From JALZMG01 sp046723555 (GTDB lineage Bacteria; Actinomycetota; Acidimicrobiia; Acidimicrobiales; Ilumatobacteraceae), in NCBI GenBank assembly GCA_046723555.1, contig JBKOUV010000016.1, positions 1 to 64,000 on the forward strand: a DNA stretch of 64,000 nucleotides, given 5' to 3'. Shown here piece by piece: positions 15,077 to 25,813 of the stretch. Each line of letters begins with the position of its first letter. Within the stretch, counting starts at the first letter, position 1. A program made the translations under genes and the position numbers. The notes beneath the pieces were generated by a model. The model ran no database searches. It saw only the letters and a program-made list of their open reading frames with translations, and was not told the origin of the DNA.

Positions 15077-16555
15077 GTGATCCGGGACCAGGACGTCCTC
15101 GACCCACGTCGGGCGCCCCGGTACACGTCCGCGCGTGCCGCGCGCACGGCGCCGGCGCGACAGCGCCGTCCGATGCCGGACCGTCGGCGGTCGGTTCGCC
15201 GCAACGACAACCTCCGGTTGCTCGTCGCCGCACTCGTCGCGGTCGCCCTCCTCGGCGGGCTGCTGGCGGTGCGCTCGATCACCCGAGTGACGCTGACGGG
15301 TCGCGTGGCCCCCGGAAAGGTCGCCAGCGCGGTCGGACCGCACCTGTCGGTGCCAACGGAGATCACGCCGTCGGTGCCCGGCCGGGTGATGACGTTGCGC
15401 GGGCTCGTGGACGGGGCCGTCTCGCTGACCGCCAACGGGGACCCGGTCGAACTGGACCGTGGGGGCGGGTTCGCGGTGCACCTCCCGCAGGAGTGGAAAC
15501 GAGTTCGGCTCGTCGCCACCGACCGTGCCGGGGCGAAGAACCGGATGGTGGTGGCGATCAGGCCCAATCCGTCGCGCGCCAATCCGCCGGTGGTCCGGGC
15601 CGTGCACGTCACGATCGAGGGCTGGGCGACTCCGGCGGTCCACGACGAGATCGTCGCCATGGCCCAGGCGGGGCTGATCAACGCGGTCGAGCTCGACATC
15701 AAGGACGAAGATGGCGAGGTCGGCTACGAGAGCAAGGTCGCCCTGGCGAACGAGGCCGGTGCCGTCCGGACCTACTACGACGCCCGGGAAGCGACCGATG
15801 AGCTGCACGCGCTGGACGTCCGGGTCATTGGACGGATCGTCAACTTCTTCGATCCGGTGCTCGCCAAGTGGGCGTGGAACAACGGTGAGCGAGACATGAT
15901 CGTGCTCGACGGCGGCGGGGACGCGCCCCTCGCCAACGACTACGGGACGGCCGTGTTCACCAACTTCGCCAATCGGCGGGTGCGCCAATACCAGATCGAC
16001 CTGGCGCGGGAAGCGGTCAAGCTCGGCTTCGACGAGATCCTCTACGACTACGTCCGTCGCCCGGAGGGCGACTTGTCGGCGATGACGTTTCCCGGCCTCG
16101 AGATGCCGCCGGATGTGTCGATCGCCCGCTTCGTCGGCGAGACCAAGACCGCCCTCCAGGGGACCGACGCGCTGCTCGGGGTCTCGGTCTTCGGGGTCTC
16201 GGCCGCCGCACCGCAGGACACCGCGCAGGACGTCGGCTTGCTCGCCCCGCTCGTCGACTACATCTCCCCGATGGTGTACCCGGCCTTGTGGGGCTCCGGG
16301 CAGTACGGCGTGGAGAGTCCGGTGGAACAACCCGCCGACATCATTTCGGCGTCGTTGACCGACTTCGAACGGCTCGCCGCGGGCAGCGGAGCGGCGGTGC
16401 GACCGTGGCTGCAGGACTTCTCGTCTCGCGGCGTCCCGTACGGCCCGGATGAGGTGCGGGCGCAGATCGATGCGGCCGCGGCGACCGGCGCCGACGGGTT
16501 CATCCTCTGGAACGTCAAGGCGCTCTATCACGCCGACGCCCTCGACACGAACTAG
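15077..16555 (+). CDS. Putative exported glycoside hydrolase (DUF4015 type)
   Basis: 492 aa. A basic N-tail of about 45 residues leads into one transmembrane or signal-anchor helix (LLVAALVAVALLGGLLAV), so the domain lies outside. An Ig-like beta region (about 75-160) precedes a TIM-barrel matching the putative glycosyl hydrolase family PF13200: AVELDIKDEDGEVGY, IGRIVNFFDPVLA, GFDEILYDYVRRPEG, VSVFGVSA, VDYISPMVYPALWG, and FILWNV at the end. Members are thought to act on cell-surface glycans, but substrates are unproven. GTG start at 15077. Confidence 0.8.
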   Translation: MIRDQDVLDPRRAPRYTSARAARTAPARQRRPMPDRRRSVRRNDNLRLLVAALVAVALLGGLLAVRSITRVTLTGRVAPGKVASAVGPHLSVPTEITPSVPGRVMTLRGLVDGAVSLTANGDPVELDRGGGFAVHLPQEWKRVRLVATDRAGAKNRMVVAIRPNPSRANPPVVRAVHVTIEGWATPAVHDEIVAMAQAGLINAVELDIKDEDGEVGYESKVALANEAGAVRTYYDAREATDELHALDVRVIGRIVNFFDPVLAKWAWNNGERDMIVLDGGGDAPLANDYGTAVFTNFANRRVRQYQIDLAREAVKLGFDEILYDYVRRPEGDLSAMTFPGLEMPPDVSIARFVGETKTALQGTDALLGVSVFGVSAAAPQDTAQDVGLLAPLVDYISPMVYPALWGSGQYGVESPVEQPADIISASLTDFERLAAGSGAAVRPWLQDFSSRGVPYGPDEVRAQIDAAAATGADGFILWNVKALYHADALDTN

Positions 16556-16677
16556 CGCTCACGCCTCGGGCGGTCCAAGACGGTGAGTGTCAGGGTGGTT
16601 GAGTCTCCGTCGAACCTGTGTTAGACACCTGTTCCGGACGGCCCGGAGCGGTGAGCGGTCGCAAAGGGGGGACCACG

Positions 16678-18018
16678 ATGACCAGGGGGCGTTCGAAGGT
16701 TGTGGTTGTCGCGGCCGCGCTCACGCTCGTGGCCGCGGCGTGCGGCGACGACGATGACGGCGGTGGAGCCGCCGCGACGACCGGAGCGGCATCGGCGACC
16801 ACCGGCGCCGCTCCCGCGACGACCGGAGCGGCATCGGCGACGACCGGCGCTGCTCCCGCGACGACCGGAGCGGGCCCGGCCACGAGCGGCCCGGCGCCCA
16901 CCGGTGAGCCGGTCAAGATCGGCGTGCTGACGTCGATCACGGGCAACTTCGCTCCGTGGGGTCTGCAGGTACGCGACGGGATGCAGCTGGCGGTCGACGA
17001 GGTCAACGCCGCCGGAGGCGTCGACGGCCGGCCGCTCGAGCTCGACATCGCCGATGACCAGACCGACCCCGAGCAGGCCACGACCGAGATCGAGCGGCTC
17101 ATCGAGGACGGCGTGGTCGGCATCGGTGGCGTCATCTCCAGCGACGTCGGCCTGGCCACGGCGCGCACGGCCGAGGAGCTCGAGGTGCCGCTGTTCCTCG
17201 TCAAGGCGGGGTCCGAGGCGATTCTCACCCGGGACAGCCGGTACACGTTCCGGACGTGTCTGCCGGCGGCGCCGATGGTGGCGGGGCCGATCGCCCAGTA
17301 CGTGCAGGACCAGGGCGTCACCAAGGTCGGCGCGATCGTCGCCGACTACGCGTGGGGTCAGTCGTTCCGCGCCGCGCTCGAGGACGCCATCGGCGGCCTC
17401 GAGGGCGTCGACCTGCAGGTCGAGGTGGCACCGGTGCCGGAGACCGACTTCACCACGTATCTCCGCAACCTCGAGTCGTTCGGCCCCGAGCTGCTCGTCG
17501 CCACCGGCCACCCGCCGGGATCCGGCCCGATCACCGTGCAGTCCGAGCAGCTGGGCCTCGACGTGCCGGTCACCGGCGCGTACTCGCCGTGGGCGCTGGT
17601 CGAGTCGGGCGCCGGCAAAGCCGCGATCGACCGGTACAGCGACTTCGACTGCGCCGACTTCCAGAGTGACGAGTACCAGGACCTCGCCCGGCGCTACCTG
17701 GCGATGTCCGACAACCAGTTCATGGACGATGACGCGGTCGCCGGCTACGGGATCGTCACGATGCTCGCCGACGCGGTGAAGAACGCCGGCGACGATCCGG
17801 TGGCGATCGCCGAGTACCTCCACGGCCAGGCGTACGACCTGCCCGGGTACTCGTTCCAGATGGGCTGGACCGAGTGGGGCGAGCTGGCGACCGCCCAGCC
17901 GCTGTTCAGCATCCTCGGCCCCGGCCCGGCACCTGAAGGCGTCAACGAAGCCGGTGACTGGTATCCGAAGACGCTGATCCTGCCCGACCCGCTCGAGCCG
18001 TACGAGCCACCGCAGTAG
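16678..18018 (+). CDS. livK: ABC transporter substrate-binding lipoprotein (branched-chain amino acid type)
   Basis: 446 aa extracellular lipoprotein. The signal peptide ends in the lipobox VAAAC (about residue 20). An Asp/Gly stretch and an Ala/Thr/Gly linker built from 42-bp DNA repeats follow. The periplasmic-binding domain begins PVKIGVLTSITGNFAPWG, with NAAGGVDGRPLEL and TEIERLIEDGVVGIGG typical of Leu/Ile/Val, urea or amide receptors. ATG 16678 is preceded by a purine-rich AAAGGGGGG. It is the first gene of a five-gene importer operon, so it sets substrate choice; the actual ligand cannot be read from sequence. Confidence 0.9.
   Translation: MTRGRSKVVVVAAALTLVAAACGDDDDGGGAAATTGAASATTGAAPATTGAASATTGAAPATTGAGPATSGPAPTGEPVKIGVLTSITGNFAPWGLQVRDGMQLAVDEVNAAGGVDGRPLELDIADDQTDPEQATTEIERLIEDGVVGIGGVISSDVGLATARTAEELEVPLFLVKAGSEAILTRDSRYTFRTCLPAAPMVAGPIAQYVQDQGVTKVGAIVADYAWGQSFRAALEDAIGGLEGVDLQVEVAPVPETDFTTYLRNLESFGPELLVATGHPPGSGPITVQSEQLGLDVPVTGAYSPWALVESGAGKAAIDRYSDFDCADFQSDEYQDLARRYLAMSDNQFMDDDAVAGYGIVTMLADAVKNAGDDPVAIAEYLHGQAYDLPGYSFQMGWTEWGELATAQPLFSILGPGPAPEGVNEAGDWYPKTLILPDPLEPYEPPQ
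16774..16900 (+). repeat. 42-bp tandem repeat in lipoprotein linker
   Basis: Units start at 16774, 16816 and 16858 (the last diverging after about 20 bases). They encode the flexible ATTGAASATTGAAP linker between the lipid anchor and the binding domain. The length is a multiple of three, so variation would only change tether length. Confidence 0.85.
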
Positions 18019-18026
18019 CCCGATCC

Positions 18027-18776
18027 TTGCCTGCGAGTTCTCCTCTGCTCGAGCTCGTCGGGGTCGAGAAGCGCTTCGGCGGCCTACCGGCCGTCAGGGA
18101 CCTGTCGCTGGCGGTCGAGGAGGGCGAGATCGTGGCCCTCGTCGGCCCCAACGGTGCCGGCAAGACGACGCTGTTGCGGACGATCATCGGGCTCGAGTCC
18201 CCGACGGCCGGCACGATCCGGTTCGGTGGAGTGGAGGTCGGCGGGATCCCGCCCCATCGGGCCCGTCGCACCGGCATCTCGATGGTGCTGCAGAACCCGC
18301 GGAAGTTCGACGCGATGAGCGTCCGCGAGAACGCCGCCCTCGGCGCGCTGTTCGGATCGGTCGGCGGCCGGCTCTCCGAAGCCGAGGCGCTCGATCGCGC
18401 CGAGGAGGCGCTCGGCTTCGTCGGCCTCGCCGCCCGTGCCGACGACGAGGTCGCGACGCTCAACCTGCACCAGCAGCGGTTCCTCGAGCTCGCCCGAGCC
18501 CTCGCCGGGCGGCCCCGGCTGCTGCTCCTCGACGAGGTCATGGCCGGACTCAACGACACCGAGCTGCACGCATCCATCGACATCGTGCGCACGGCCCGTG
18601 ACCGCCTGGGTGTCACCGTGATCTGGGTCGAGCACGTCATGAAAGCGGTGATGAGCCTCGCCGAACGGGTTGTGGTCCTCAACGTCGGTCGCCTCCTCGT
18701 CGACGGCACGCCGGAGGTCGCGATGCGCGATCCCGATGTCGTCGCCGCCTACCTCGGGACCGAGGGAGCCGCGTAG
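18027..18776 (+). CDS. livG: ABC transporter ATP-binding protein, LivG type
   Basis: 249 aa cytosolic ATPase of the importer. Walker A is GPNGAGKTT (about residue 40), Q-loop MVLQNPRKFDAMSVREN, Walker B LLLLDEVMAGL and H-loop WVEHVMK. The signature reads LNLHQQRFLELARAL, in place of LSGGQQ, in line with the loose LivG signature. TTG 18027 is the plausible start, 8 bases after the binding-protein stop. It pairs with LivF as the two nucleotide-binding subunits. The stop overlaps the next start (TAGTG). Confidence 0.93.
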   Translation: MPASSPLLELVGVEKRFGGLPAVRDLSLAVEEGEIVALVGPNGAGKTTLLRTIIGLESPTAGTIRFGGVEVGGIPPHRARRTGISMVLQNPRKFDAMSVRENAALGALFGSVGGRLSEAEALDRAEEALGFVGLAARADDEVATLNLHQQRFLELARALAGRPRLLLLDEVMAGLNDTELHASIDIVRTARDRLGVTVIWVEHVMKAVMSLAERVVVLNVGRLLVDGTPEVAMRDPDVVAAYLGTEGAA

Positions 18777-19474
18777 TGCTCGAGGTGAGCAACCTGTCGG
18801 CCGGCTACGTCGGCGAGGACGTCGTCCACGAGGTCTCGTTCTCCGTCGCCGCCGGCGAGGTGGTTGCCGTCATCGGCTCGAACGGAGCGGGCAAGACGAC
18901 GCTGTTCCGGACGATGTGTGGACTGCGCCGGCCGTCGCGCGGCACGGTCACGTTCGACGGCGAGGCGATCTCCGGGCGGCGGGCCCACCACATCGCCCGC
19001 AAGGGACTCGCTTACGTGCCCGCGGAGCGCCACCTCTTCCCGCAGATGACCGTGACCGAGAACCTCGACCTCGGGGCCTACCCCAAGCGGCCTGATGCCG
19101 ACCACCGGGCGCTCGTGTTCGACCTGTTCCCCCGGCTCGCCGAGCGGCGGCGGCAGCGGGCCGGCACGATGAGCGGCGGCGAGCAGCAGATGCTCGCCGT
19201 CGGTCGCGCGTTGATGGCTGACCCGCGCGTGCTCGTGCTCGACGAGCCGACGACCGGCCTCGCGCCGCGGCTCGCCGCCGAGGCCTACGCCGCGCTGGCC
19301 GCACTCCGCGGCGGCGGGATCACCATCGTCGTCGCCGAGCAGCAGGTCCCGCTGGCGCTCGAGCTCGCCGACCGTGGCTACGTCCTCGAGAACGGGCGGA
19401 TCCAACTCAGCGGATCTTCGGCCGAGCTGGCCGGCAACCCCGACGTCCAGCGGGCCTACCTGGGGGTCGCGTGA
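18776..19474 (+). CDS. livF: ABC transporter ATP-binding protein, LivF type
   Basis: 232 aa second ATPase. Walker A is GSNGAGKTT, the LivF landmark YVPAERHLFPQMTVTENLDLGAY is present, signature MSGGEQQMLAVGRAL, Walker B VLVLDEPTTGL and H-loop VVAEQQ (His replaced by Gln, common in LivF-type chains). The GTG start at 18776 shares a base with the livG stop. It drives uptake together with LivG through the LivH/LivM channel. Confidence 0.94.
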   Translation: MLEVSNLSAGYVGEDVVHEVSFSVAAGEVVAVIGSNGAGKTTLFRTMCGLRRPSRGTVTFDGEAISGRRAHHIARKGLAYVPAERHLFPQMTVTENLDLGAYPKRPDADHRALVFDLFPRLAERRRQRAGTMSGGEQQMLAVGRALMADPRVLVLDEPTTGLAPRLAAEAYAALAALRGGGITIVVAEQQVPLALELADRGYVLENGRIQLSGSSAELAGNPDVQRAYLGVA

Positions 19475-19487
19475 GCCGGAGCCGGGC

Positions 19488-20357
19488 ATGAAAGCCGTCG
19501 TGTTCGACGGGATCGTGCTCGGGTTGCAGTTCGGGCTGCTCGGGGTCGGGCTGACGTTGGTCTACGGGCTCGGGGGCGTGCTCAACCTCGCTCACGGCCC
19601 GATCGCCGTGTTCGGGGCGATCGTCGTGTCCCTGCGGATGGACGCCGGCGCACCGGCGACGCTGGCCGTGATCACCGGACTCGTCGCGGCCGGGCTGATC
19701 GGGCTGATCCTCGACCAGACACTGATGCGGCCGGTGTACCGGCGGCGCGGAGAGTCGCGGGTGCTGCTCGGACTCCTTCTGATGCTCGGAGTGGCGTTCA
19801 TCATCGACGGCTTCCTCACGTGGCGCTACCCCATAGGGGCGCTGTCGCTGCGCATCGGCGGCGAGCCCGTCAACGTCTTCGGTGTGGCGATGCGCACGGG
19901 CAGCCTGCTCGCGTCGGCGATCGCGATCGCAACCGGTGCCGTCCTGTTCGCGTTCTTCCGGTTCGCCATCACGGGCAAAGCCGTGCGCTCGGTGGTGCAG
20001 GACGAGGAGGGGGCGCAACTCTGCGGGATCAGCCCGGCGGTGGTGCGCAGCCTCGTGTTCGTCCTCAGCGCGGTGCTCGCCGCCCTCGTCGCGGTGACGC
20101 GCTCGATGACGTCGCCGGTGACCGTCAACGCCGGGATCGACTTCACGATCCTCGCCCTCATCGTGGCCGTCGTCGGTGGGCTCGGCAGCGTCGCCGGAGC
20201 GTTCTGTGCCGGCGTCCTCCTCGGGATCGTCAACACCGTCAGCGCCCACTACATCGGTTCCTACGTGACCACGATCGTGTTGCTGGGCGCGGCGGCGATC
20301 ACGATCGTGCTGCGCCCCACCGGGCTGCTCGGCGCCGGCCACACGGAGCGGGGATGA
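19488..20357 (+). CDS. livH: Branched-chain amino acid type ABC permease, LivH
   Basis: 289 aa, about eight hydrophobic segments. The N-terminus GIVLGLQFGLLGVGLTLVYGLGGVLNLAHG is diagnostic for LivH-type permeases, and the cytoplasmic coupling loop appears as TGKAVRSVVQDEEGAQLCGISPAVVRSL. GGLGSVAGAFCAGVLLGIVN lies near the end. ATG 19488 is chosen because it starts the first membrane segment and lies 13 bases after livF. The stop overlaps the livM start (ATGA). Confidence 0.93.
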   Translation: MKAVVFDGIVLGLQFGLLGVGLTLVYGLGGVLNLAHGPIAVFGAIVVSLRMDAGAPATLAVITGLVAAGLIGLILDQTLMRPVYRRRGESRVLLGLLLMLGVAFIIDGFLTWRYPIGALSLRIGGEPVNVFGVAMRTGSLLASAIAIATGAVLFAFFRFAITGKAVRSVVQDEEGAQLCGISPAVVRSLVFVLSAVLAALVAVTRSMTSPVTVNAGIDFTILALIVAVVGGLGSVAGAFCAGVLLGIVNTVSAHYIGSYVTTIVLLGAAAITIVLRPTGLLGAGHTERG

Positions 20358-21331
20358 AGACGATCCGCGCCTACCTGCCGATCGCGGTCACCGCGGCAAT
20401 CCTCGCCTTGCTCCCGCTGCGCTACGGCGACTCCCGCACGATGATGGGGGTGATCATCGTCGGCGTCCTGTTCGCCGCCTACACCATCGGGTTCAACGTC
20501 ATCTTCGGCTGCACCGGTCAGCTCTTCCTGTGCGTCGGTGCGCTCGCCGGGCTCGGCGGGTACGCGTCGGCGATCCTGAGCGACCGCGAGGGCCTCCCGA
20601 TGGTGCTGGCGATGGTGCTGGCCAGCGCGATGTCGGCCGTCGTCGGCGGTCTCCTGAGCTGGATCGCGGTAAGCCGGTCGCTCGGCGTGATCTTCACCGG
20701 CATCGTCACGCTCGCGTTCTCGCTCGCGTTCCAGAACCTCCTCCTCGGCAAGCGCGATCTCACCTCCGGCGAGACCGGGCTCGTCGTCGACGCCGGTTCC
20801 GACACCCTGCTCGGGGAGCTCGTCGCGCCCTACTACGTGTTCCTCGCCCTCGTGGCGATCTACCTCGTCACGTTCCGCCTGCTCCAGCGGTCCCACGTCG
20901 GCTGGGCGTTCCGGGCCCTGCGCGACGACGAGATCGCCGCCGAGCTCGCCGGCGTCGACGTCAAGCGCTACCGCGTGATCGCGGGCACGCTCGGCTCGGC
21001 GATGCTCGGACTTGCTGGGGCGCTGTACGCCCACACCGAAGGGTTCATCAGCCCCTCGACGTACAGCTTCGACAACGTCGACGTGCGGGTGCTGGTGATG
21101 CTCGCGTTCGGCGGGATCGGCAGCCTGCTCGGGCCGGTTGTGGGCGCCGCTGCGCTGACGATCCTCGACGAGTGGCTCGAGTCGTTCAACGAGTACCGCC
21201 TGATGATCTACGGCGCCGTGATCATCGCCCTGTTCCTGGGCTTCCCCCGCGGCGTCGTGCCCACCGTGCAAGGGCTGTTCAGGCGCCGGCGGCGACCGGC
21301 CCGCGGTACCGTCGCCGCGGATGAACGCTGA
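20354..21331 (+). CDS. livM: Branched-chain amino acid type ABC permease, LivM
   Basis: 325 aa integral membrane protein with eight or more helices. It contains TIGFNVIFGCTGQLFLCVGALAGLGGYASA (LivM type), the coupling loop SHVGWAFRALRDDEIAAELAGVDVKRYRV, and FGGIGSLLGPVVGAAALTILDEWL. It ends with a basic tail RRRRRPARG. ATG 20354 overlaps the livH stop. The last 11 bases overlap the enoyl-CoA hydratase gene, so that gene is translationally linked to the transporter. Confidence 0.93.
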   Translation: MKTIRAYLPIAVTAAILALLPLRYGDSRTMMGVIIVGVLFAAYTIGFNVIFGCTGQLFLCVGALAGLGGYASAILSDREGLPMVLAMVLASAMSAVVGGLLSWIAVSRSLGVIFTGIVTLAFSLAFQNLLLGKRDLTSGETGLVVDAGSDTLLGELVAPYYVFLALVAIYLVTFRLLQRSHVGWAFRALRDDEIAAELAGVDVKRYRVIAGTLGSAMLGLAGALYAHTEGFISPSTYSFDNVDVRVLVMLAFGGIGSLLGPVVGAAALTILDEWLESFNEYRLMIYGAVIIALFLGFPRGVVPTVQGLFRRRRRPARGTVAADER

Positions 21332-22082
21332 CGAGCTGGTCCACGTCGAGGTCGCCGACGCGGTCGCGACGATCACGCTCGACTCGCCCGCCAACCGCAA
21401 CGCCCTCTCGAGCCGGCTCGTCGCCGACCTCAACCGGGCGCTCGACGGCGCGGAGGCCGCGGTGGCCGACGCCGGCGTCCGGGCGCTCGTGCTGACCCAC
21501 GTCCCGCCGGCGTTCTGCGCCGGCGCCGACCTCAAGGAACGGAACAAGGGCGTACCGGACTCGCGCCCGATCGTCCGCGCCTTCCAGCGCCTGATGGATG
21601 TCGACGTGCCGACGATCGCCGCCGTGAAGGGACCGGTGCGGGCGGGTGGCATCGGGTTGATGGCGTCGTGCGATCTCGTCGTCGTGCAGCGCGACGTCGG
21701 GTTCGCCCTCACCGAGGTCCGCGTCGGTGTCGCCGCGGCGATGATCTCGGTGCCGATCCTGCGCCGGGCGAGCGGGCCCCGGCTCGCCGCCGCCTTCCTC
21801 ACCGGCGAGCTGTTCGACGCCGACGAGGCCCGGGCGGTCGGCCTGGTGACCCACGTCGCCGACGACGTCGACGCCACGGTCGCCACGCTGTGCGAGCGGG
21901 TCAGGCTGGGTGCCCCGACCGCCGTGGCCGCGACCAAGCGGATCCTCCGCGAGGTACCGGGCTTGGGTCGCGACGAAGCGTTCGAGCGGATGCGCCGGCT
22001 GTCCGACGAGCTGTTCGCCGGACCGGAGGCCGCCGAGGGAATGGCCGCGTACCTCGAGAAGCGCCCGCCGCGCTGGGACTAG
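21321..22082 (+). CDS. Enoyl-CoA hydratase/isomerase family protein
   Basis: 253 aa crotonase-fold enzyme. ANRNALSSRLVADLN is the usual N-terminal signature, FCAGADLKE forms the first half of the oxyanion hole, GPVRAGGIGLMASCDLVV the second, and FALTEVRVGVAAAMIS the region that normally holds catalytic Glu residues. The central segment has Glu at TEV but Ala where the second acid often lies, so hydratase versus another crotonase activity is open. Genetic coupling to the liv operon suggests a role in breaking down the imported compound. It ends just before palindromic element C. Confidence 0.85.
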   Translation: MNADELVHVEVADAVATITLDSPANRNALSSRLVADLNRALDGAEAAVADAGVRALVLTHVPPAFCAGADLKERNKGVPDSRPIVRAFQRLMDVDVPTIAAVKGPVRAGGIGLMASCDLVVVQRDVGFALTEVRVGVAAAMISVPILRRASGPRLAAAFLTGELFDADEARAVGLVTHVADDVDATVATLCERVRLGAPTAVAATKRILREVPGLGRDEAFERMRRLSDELFAGPEAAEGMAAYLEKRPPRWD

Positions 22083-22090
22083 CTGCCCAC

Positions 22091-22165
22091 ATCTGGGCGG
22101 GATCCGTCCCACCAGGTCATCTGGGCGGGATTCGTCTCGCCTGTCGCGACGATTCCCGCCCAGAT
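22091..22165. repeat. Intergenic palindromic element, family C
   Basis: ATCTGGGCGGGATCCGTC at 22091 is repeated directly at 22119 (ATCTGGGCGGGATTCGTC) and inverted at 22148-22165 (GACGATTCCCGCCCAGAT). It fills the 89-bp space between the convergent enoyl-CoA hydratase and 2-oxoacid dehydrogenase genes. The inverted pair can form a long hairpin that would act as a bidirectional terminator. The ATCTGGGCG core resembles family B arms. Confidence 0.85.
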
Positions 22166-22171
22166 TTCGGG

Positions 22172-24412
<2,241 letters not shown>

Positions 24413-24490
24413 GTGACCAGTCCACGCCCCGCGCCGCTCACGGCACAAACGTTACAGTGGAAGGATCAATCGGAACGGAGGAGCCAGCCG

Positions 24491-25813
24491 ATGACGATCA
24501 CCGACGACTCGACCGAACTGCAATCCACCAGCGTGGCGCCCGCGCTGGTCACCGAGCTGCCGGGTCCGCGCGCCCGCGAGATCATCGCCCGCGACGAGGC
24601 CGTCACCAGCCCGTCGTTGACCCGGGTGTACCCGCTGGTCGTGCGGCGCGGTCGGGGCTGCGTCGTGGAAGACGTCGACGGGAACCGCTTCCTCGACTTC
24701 AACGCCGGCATCGCCGTGGTCGCCGCCGGTCACGGCCATCCGAAGATCAACGCGGCGATCCACGCCCAGGTCGACGACATCCTGCACTACTGCTCGAGCG
24801 ACTTCTACCTCCCCGCCTACGCCGACGCGTGCGCCCGGCTGGCGGCACTGGCGCCGATACCCGACGCCAAGGTGTTCCTCTCCAACTCCGGTACCGAGGC
24901 CGTCGAGGCCGCCCTCAAGCTGGCCCGCCACCACACGGGCCGACCCAACGTGATCGCCTTCCTCGGCGCGTTCCACGGGCGCTCGCTCGGCAGCCTGTCG
25001 CTCACCGCGAGCAAGTCGCGCCAGCGCGCCGGCTTCGGGATCGTCGCTCCCGGCAGCTTCCACGCCCCCTTCGCCGACCCATACCACGGGCCCGGCCCGA
25101 CCGGCGCCGACTACATCGAGGAGGTCCTGTTCACCCAGCTGACCGCACCGACGGACGTCGCCGCCATCTTCGTCGAGCCGATCCAGGGCGAGGGCGGCTA
25201 CATCGTCCCGCCGCCGGGATGGCTCGCCCGCCTGCGGACCCTGTGCGACGAGCACGGCATCCTGCTCGTGGTCGACGAGATCCAGTCCGGCGTCGGCCGC
25301 ACCGGGAAGCTGTGGGCCATCGAGCACGACGGCATCGCGCCCGACGTGATGTGTGTCGGCAAGGGGCTCGCCAGCGGTCTGCCGTTGGCCGGTATCGTCG
25401 CCCGGTCCGACGTGATGGACTGGGAGCCCGGCGGACACGGATCCACGTTCGGCGGCAACCCGGTCGCTTGCGCGGCCGCCCTCGCCACGCTCGACCTCGT
25501 CGAAAGCGAGCTGGCCGCCAACGCCGCCGACGTCGGCGCGCACCTGCTCGGTGCCATCGTCTCGCTGCAGGACCGTCAACCGCTGGTCGAGCAGGTTCGG
25601 GGACGCGGGTTGATGATCGGGATCGACCTGCCCGACCACGACACCGCGGTGGCCCTCGAACGGGCCTGCTTCCAGCGCGGGCTGCTCGTGCTCACGTGCG
25701 GCGAGCGCTCGGTCCGGCTCGCTCCCCCGCTCGTCGTGACCCGTGGACAAGCGGACACCGCGATGTCGATCATGGACGACGCGCTGACCGCGATCTCAGG
25801 AGATCATCGCTGA
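24491..25813 (+). CDS. Class III PLP aminotransferase (4-aminobutyrate/acetylornithine type)
   Basis: 440 aa. LDFNAGIAVVAAGHGHPKI and FLSNSGTEAVEAALKLAR are the subgroup landmarks. AFHGRSLGSLSLT is followed by EPIQGEGGYIVPP, VDEIQSGVGRTGKLWA (Asp for the PLP pyridine) and VGKGLASGLPLAG with the PLP lysine. Best read as GabT-like, moving an omega-amino group to 2-oxoglutarate, with lysine or 5-aminovalerate as other options. ATG 24491 follows a good GGAGGA site. The TGA overlaps the next ATG (TGATG), coupling it to an aldehyde dehydrogenase that would oxidise its product. Confidence 0.88.
   Translation: MTITDDSTELQSTSVAPALVTELPGPRAREIIARDEAVTSPSLTRVYPLVVRRGRGCVVEDVDGNRFLDFNAGIAVVAAGHGHPKINAAIHAQVDDILHYCSSDFYLPAYADACARLAALAPIPDAKVFLSNSGTEAVEAALKLARHHTGRPNVIAFLGAFHGRSLGSLSLTASKSRQRAGFGIVAPGSFHAPFADPYHGPGPTGADYIEEVLFTQLTAPTDVAAIFVEPIQGEGGYIVPPPGWLARLRTLCDEHGILLVVDEIQSGVGRTGKLWAIEHDGIAPDVMCVGKGLASGLPLAGIVARSDVMDWEPGGHGSTFGGNPVACAAALATLDLVESELAANAADVGAHLLGAIVSLQDRQPLVEQVRGRGLMIGIDLPDHDTAVALERACFQRGLLVLTCGERSVRLAPPLVVTRGQADTAMSIMDDALTAISGDHR

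Noticed and set aside
13511..16531. A roughly 1000-codon open frame on the minus strand opposite dinG and the hydrolase gene
   Set aside because: It is a GC-driven shadow of two well-supported plus-strand genes; its translation is Arg/Gly/Pro-rich with no domain.
16774..16900. 42-bp repeats in the binding-protein gene as a phase-variation switch
   Set aside because: The unit length is divisible by three, so copy changes cannot shift the frame; they only alter the tether.
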